The position numbers and the translations under genes are program-made. The notes beneath the pieces are model-generated. The model saw nothing but the letters and a program-made list of their open reading frames with translations, searched no databases and was not told where the DNA came from. Below, in pieces: positions 5,803 to 8,467 of a stretch of 8,467 bases of DNA. Within the stretch, counting starts at the first letter, position 1, and each line of letters starts with the position of its first letter. Origin of the DNA: Bacteroidales bacterium UBA755. GTDB taxonomy: Bacteria > Bacteroidota > Bacteroidia > Bacteroidales > UBA932. Location: contig DBKH01000057.1 of the NCBI GenBank assembly GCA_002297815.1, positions 1 to 8,467 on the forward strand, read 5' to 3'.

Positions 5803-6900
5803 ATGAAATACCGCTATCACCTTCTAAAATATGCCGGCATCAGAACCCGGCTCACCTGTCCATCCTGCGGACGCAAGCATTGTTTCGCCCCGTATGTCGA
5901 TGAGGAAAACCGTCCTGCTGACCCTGAAAAATATGGCCACTGCGACCACGAATCCTCCTGCGGCTACTGCCTCTATCCACCGTCCGACCCCGATAGGAAA
6001 GAATCCCGAAAATACGATAGGCACAGCCCCACGCTTCAACGTGCAAGAATCACCACAACACCTAAACAAGGTGCACGACCAATATGCACAATCCCGATGA
6101 CGTTAGTCCGCAAAACAATCCGTCTTCAACCGCAGAGTGACTTTATCACGTTCCTGCTTACCCTACTTGACACAGAAACCGTCAGACGACTTGTAGAGGA
6201 ATATTACATCGGAGTAACCAGATCCGCCGACACCATCTTCTATCAAATAGACACTAAAGGACAATGCCGGACGGGTAAAGTGATGAAATACGACCCATTC
6301 ACTGGCCACCGCATCAAAGACCTGGAAGCGAAAACTCCAATCACCTGGATCCACTCCATCCTCAAACATCAGAATTTTCTCCCCACAGAATGGGAACTTA
6401 CACAATGCCTATTCGGAGAACACCTCTTGAACAAATATCCGGACAAACCCGTTGCTCTCGTTGAGGCAGAGAAGACCGCCATAATCTGCTCAGCCCTTAT
6501 GCCCCAATGCGTGTGGGTGGCGGTAGGAGGAAAGACACAGCTCGGAGACAAGGTCGAAATCCTGCAAGGCCGCATTGTCATAGCCTTCCCCGACACGGAT
6601 GGCTACGATAAATGGGTTCAGAAATGTGCCGAACGCCCGCATCTGAATATTCAAGTGTCTGACTACCTTCAACGCACCGCCACGGAAAAAGACAAGGCGA
6701 TGGGAGCCGACATCGCGGATATCCTCATCCGTTGGAAGCAAAGCAATACCCAAAACTCAAAAATAACTGCTTCCGAACCGCCACTCATGAAAGAGCTCCG
6801 GAAATACATTTCACCTGAATATCTCGATAACGTTATGGGATTGGTCGAAGATTTAGAATTGCATCTTACCAGCATTCACAAAATGCCAGATGATGCGTAA
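5803..6900 (+). CDS. DUF6371-type primase-like protein with zinc ribbon and Toprim-like domain
   Basis: A 365-residue protein. Residues 19-56 hold a zinc-ribbon pattern with Cys at 19, 22, 47, 53 and 56 (TCPSCGRKHCF... GHCDHESSCGYC), similar to primase zinc-binding domains. A middle region (about 110-200) contains YIGVTRSADTIFYQID and KVMKYDPFTGHR, typical of DUF6371. Then comes a Toprim-like fold: VEAEKTA at 220-226 (E221) and FPDTDGYDKW at 262-271 (D264, D266), the acidic residues that bind metal in primases. It most likely makes RNA primers for the element, working with the adjacent ATPase; the two genes are 2 bp apart. The family is usually annotated as hypothetical; the primase role is inferred from zinc ribbon plus Toprim plus context. 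The C-terminal 50 residues are helical and unassigned. Confidence 0.85.
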   Translation: MKYRYHLLKYAGIRTRLTCPSCGRKHCFAPYVDEENRPADPEKYGHCDHESSCGYCLYPPSDPDRKESRKYDRHSPTLQRARITTTPKQGARPICTIPMTLVRKTIRLQPQSDFITFLLTLLDTETVRRLVEEYYIGVTRSADTIFYQIDTKGQCRTGKVMKYDPFTGHRIKDLEAKTPITWIHSILKHQNFLPTEWELTQCLFGEHLLNKYPDKPVALVEAEKTAIICSALMPQCVWVAVGGKTQLGDKVEILQGRIVIAFPDTDGYDKWVQKCAERPHLNIQVSDYLQRTATEKDKAMGADIADILIRWKQSNTQNSKITASEPPLMKELRKYISPEYLDNVMGLVEDLELHLTSIHKMPDDA

Positions 6901-7117
6901 ACCGAAGATTTTCACGCCATTTTACATCAGGAGATGATTGATTGTAAATTCGTTTGACTACCTTTATCACACAAGTAAAAAGGATAGAGGATTCTGATTC
7001 AACTAAAACCATAAGTTGAGTCTCTGTGACTGAAGAAAACTTGTATAAGGAGGGGAGAGCGCAGCGCCACCAGCAAACCATCTGGAAGACCATCTATAGA
7101 CATCAACTAACAACATA
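6901..7117 (+). promoter_or_regulatory. 217-bp leader of the cargo gene: hairpin, direct repeats, weak promoter
   Basis: No gene is visible here. GATTCAACT (6996-7004) pairs with AGTTGAGTC (7014-7022), a 9-bp stem with one G-T pair and a 9-nt loop. ACCATCT repeats at 7077-7083 and 7089-7095, a 12-bp period. A GC-rich GCGCAGCGC lies at 7059-7067, in an otherwise AT-rich leader. TACCTTTA at 6959-6966 is one base off the Bacteroides -7 box, with TTG 18 bp upstream, a weak promoter candidate. The separation suggests the cargo gene has its own promoter. Confidence 0.35.
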
Positions 7118-7918
7118 ATGGAATACGAAGCTAATATCTCGCCCGAACTGAAACTTCAGATACTATCACGGGATGCCTTCAAATGCACAAACTGCGCGGC
7201 TGGAGTTCCCGACATCTATCTTGGAGTCCAATCATTGTACCCAGGCCAACCAGATGAAAACCATCCTACCAATCTAAGAACCCTGTGCGTCTCCTGTCTC
7301 AACGCCTCACAAGGCCGCCGCATTATCGAATCCCTCAGTTTTATTGAAGAACGCAAAGTGCAGCTGGAACAAATGCTGTCCGAAAAATACGGTTCCAGAA
7401 TGTTCTTCAAACAACAAGCGAATGAGATCATCAAATATGTAAACAACCTCCTCCGTCCCGACTTCCTGCTTGACCGAACCGAGACATTCCGAATAGAACG
7501 GACCGTCCATAGATTCGGATTCATAACAGTTCTCGATGTCCTTGAAGATGCCTACTATGACAAGATTAAAATCAAGAATGGTGTCATCACTCTGGAAAGC
7601 AAGATCCTGTTTGTGAGAGCGATTTCCGCATATTCATACATCAGTTGCCTTCCTGGTGTGGAGCAGGCACAGAAGTATGTGGTCGGTGGCTGCCGGAAGC
7701 ATTTCGGCAAGTCCTGCGAAAGCCAAGTCAAAGCACGTCTGCGCAATTATGTCGATTACCTCAGGAAGTATGGCTACAACGAAGATTGGATAGAACACGA
7801 CCTCCGTGAGGACGTGAGCCGCCACATCTGGAGCTACAGCCGAATCTCAATCTTTGAACGTTGGCTTCTGAATCACTGCAAGGAACTCATTCTGGTCAAG
7901 TCCCCGAAAAGGCAGTAA
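7118..7918 (+). CDS. HNH-fold protein with Cys4 zinc site but degenerate catalytic motif, plus 200-residue C-terminal domain
   Basis: A 266-residue protein. Residues 9-68 follow the HNH layout: LKLQILSRDAFKCTNC (Cys23, Cys26), a beta-strand, an N-L-x-T-L-C-x-x-C segment (Asn52, Cys57, Cys60) and GRR. In active family members the strand reads like V-D-H-I-x-P; here it is V37-Q38-S39-L40-Y41-P42, so the metal-activating His and its preceding Asp are both replaced. The zinc-binding cysteines are intact, suggesting a structural or DNA-binding finger rather than a nuclease. The rest is helical, with EDAYYDKI, KYVVGGCRKHFG and a Trp-containing C-terminus, resembling uncharacterised C-terminal regions of HNH proteins on Bacteroidales elements. 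It stands alone 217 bp after the primase, as a cargo or accessory gene. It could be a regulator, a defence protein or a decayed nuclease; function unknown. Confidence 0.75.
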   Translation: MEYEANISPELKLQILSRDAFKCTNCAAGVPDIYLGVQSLYPGQPDENHPTNLRTLCVSCLNASQGRRIIESLSFIEERKVQLEQMLSEKYGSRMFFKQQANEIIKYVNNLLRPDFLLDRTETFRIERTVHRFGFITVLDVLEDAYYDKIKIKNGVITLESKILFVRAISAYSYISCLPGVEQAQKYVVGGCRKHFGKSCESQVKARLRNYVDYLRKYGYNEDWIEHDLREDVSRHIWSYSRISIFERWLLNHCKELILVKSPKRQ

Positions 7919-7944
7919 AAATTTGATGTGCTACATATCATTTG

Positions 7945-7977
7945 CTTTGCCATTTTGCTGTGTCAAGGTTGGCAGAG
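7945..7977. repeat. Small hairpin with the same arms as the operon-leader hairpin
   Basis: CTTTGCCA (7945-7952) pairs with TGGCAGAG (7970-7977), one G-T wobble, around a 17-nt loop. The outer eight bases of both arms are identical to those of the 4197-4260 hairpin. It lies 27 bp after the cargo-gene stop and could act as a terminator or be a shared recognition element. The rest of the gap from 7919 to 8077 contains nothing I can identify. Confidence 0.5.
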
Positions 7978-8077
7978 TATAGCTGTGCTCAATTCGTGCG
8001 GATGTCACTTATGAAATCAAGAGACTCCTTTCTGAAACGGCTATGACAATCAGTTATTTATCCTAAGTTGCTAATTA

Positions 8078-8115
8078 TAGTATGTTGATAACTTTAGTAT
8101 ATATTCATACTTTTG
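8078..8115 (+). promoter_or_regulatory. Promoter and operator-like repeats of the XRE gene
   Basis: TACTTTTG at 8108-8115 matches the Bacteroides -7 box TAnnTTTG exactly, and GTTG at 8084-8087 serves as the -33 element 20 bp upstream. TAGTAT occurs at 8078-8083 and 8095-8100, 17 bp apart, and AGTAT (8096-8100) pairs with ATACT (8107-8111) as an inverted repeat across the -7 box. Such overlapping repeats are what a self-regulating XRE/controller protein would bind. The predicted transcript would start about 20 bp before the ATG. Confidence 0.6.
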
Positions 8116-8142
8116 TCAAGTAAAGCAAGAGCAACACTTAAA

Positions 8143-8367
8143 ATGGATAAACAGCCTATTTTGCTGCACTTTGGCCAAAGCGTCCAACAGCACCGAAAGG
8201 CACTTGGCCTGTCGCAAGAACAGCTTGCGGACAAAGCCGGTGTTCATCGCACATACATCGGTATGATTGAACGTGCCGAAAAGAATATCACGCTTTGCAA
8301 TATGGAGAAGATTGCAAAGGCTTTGAATATTTCAATATGTGAATTACTTAATAACAAAGCACTATGA
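8143..8367 (+). CDS. XRE-family helix-turn-helix regulator, controller-protein-like
   Basis: A 74-residue, single-domain Cro/C1-type regulator: FGQSVQQHRKALGLSQEQLADKAGV... covers helices 1-2, and HRTYIGMIERAEKNI (35-49) the recognition helix and following turn, with KIAKALNISICELL at the end. The HRTYIGxIERxEKN signature is typical of restriction-modification controller (C) proteins and of XRE regulators paired with such systems. I use the ATG at 8143; an upstream TTG at 8113 lies inside the -7 promoter box, so it cannot be translated from that promoter. It is not followed by a restriction or methylase gene: only 22 bp later the 24-bp repeats begin. It may be an orphan, or its partner was displaced by an insertion sequence. 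Confidence 0.9.
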   Translation: MDKQPILLHFGQSVQQHRKALGLSQEQLADKAGVHRTYIGMIERAEKNITLCNMEKIAKALNISICELLNNKAL

Positions 8368-8389
8368 CTTATAATGATTGCAGCACTTT

Positions 8390-8467
8390 AAATGTACCGT
8401 CCATATCACTTTCAAATGTACCGGGCGTATCAGAATGAAATGTACCGCCTGTAGCGGAATCAAATAT
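8390..8467 (+). repeat. 24-bp tandem repeats starting AAATGTACCG, probable terminal repeats of an IS21-type element
   Basis: AAATGTACCG begins at 8390, 8414 and 8438, exactly 24 bp apart, and AAAT at 8462 starts a fourth copy cut by the window edge. The flanks are less conserved, though TATCA or similar and a following AAT recur. Multiple spaced repeats near the terminus are a feature of IS21-family insertion sequences, whose transposase IstA binds them. No transposase is in view, so the IS identity is inferred; the repeats themselves are certain. Confidence 0.8.

Larger units (their letters stand above)
1870..7918 (+). mobile_element. Integrative element: integrase, accessory gene, replication operon, cargo gene (boundaries approximate)
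   Basis: All genes from the integrase (2022) to the HNH-like cargo gene (7918) lie on the plus strand and form the set typical of small Bacteroidales integrative elements: tyrosine recombinase, DUF3853 HTH, ATPase and primase-like protein. The left limit is put where the regulator fragment stops; the right limit is uncertain and may lie beyond the XRE gene. I could not find a convincing direct repeat that would mark attL and attR. No relaxase, mobilisation or virion gene is present, so transfer would need helper functions, or the element continues outside the window. Confidence 0.55.

Noticed and set aside
7045..7070. AAGGAGGGG before the cargo gene as a strong Shine-Dalgarno sequence
   Set aside because: It is about 65 bp upstream of the start codon, far too distant, and no small reading frame starts near it.
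1886..7935. GCTACA at 1886-1891 and 7930-7935 as attachment-site direct repeats
   Set aside because: Six bases with unrelated flanks are expected by chance at this distance.
1950..8066. TTAGGATA at the left (1950-1957) and TATCCTAA at the right (8059-8066) as element ends
   Set aside because: Only eight matching bases, in inverted rather than direct orientation, which does not fit tyrosine-recombinase attachment sites.

Overview
The window looks like accessory DNA from a member of the Bacteroidales (Bacteroides, Parabacteroides, Prevotella or a relative). The reasons are a Bacteroides-type tyrosine recombinase with an arm-binding N-terminus, a DUF3853-type helix-turn-helix protein, a DUF6371-type primase-like protein, start codons without strong Shine-Dalgarno sequences, and two exact matches to the Bacteroides -7 box TAnnTTTG (upstream of the integrase and of the XRE regulator). 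I see no rRNA, tRNA or CRISPR array.

Left part, 1 to about 1870, is a graveyard of broken genes. A YhcG/DUF1016-type nuclease C-terminus reads rightward and appears frameshifted at the window edge. It faces an MFS efflux pump gene on the minus strand that lacks its first membrane helix and has an in-frame amber stop. Behind the pump lies the effector-binding (GyrI-like) 3' end of a regulator whose DNA-binding part is missing. Regulator then pump is the usual order of a drug-responsive efflux locus. The regulator fragment stops about 150 bp from the integrase start, so the locus may have been broken by arrival of the mobile element, although the missing half is not in view.

Middle part, about 1870 to 6900, is a compact integrative element with every gene on the plus strand: tyrosine integrase; an unrecognised 231-residue protein overlapping it by one base; a 226-bp intergenic region with an 11-bp phased repeat array and a 64-nt hairpin; then a tightly packed operon of DUF3853 HTH protein, RecA/RepA-like ATPase (ATGA overlap) and zinc-ribbon/Toprim-like primase (2-bp gap). 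This is a gene set for integration, regulation and autonomous DNA replication. No relaxase, coupling protein or structural phage gene is visible. The ATPase tail carries a striking symmetric array (three GTATC then three GATAC, all on a 9-bp period) that can fold into a 54-nt hairpin. The GATACA word recurs in the 11-bp array.

Right part, 6900 to 8467: after a 217-bp leader comes a cargo gene, a Cys4 HNH-fold protein whose expected catalytic Asp-His is replaced by Gln-Ser, with a 200-residue C-terminal domain. Then come a 224-bp gap with a small hairpin, a short XRE regulator resembling restriction-modification controller proteins with a well-formed promoter and operator-like repeats, and, at the right edge, at least three 24-bp tandem repeats beginning AAATGTACCG, which look like the multi-repeat end of an IS21-type insertion sequence.
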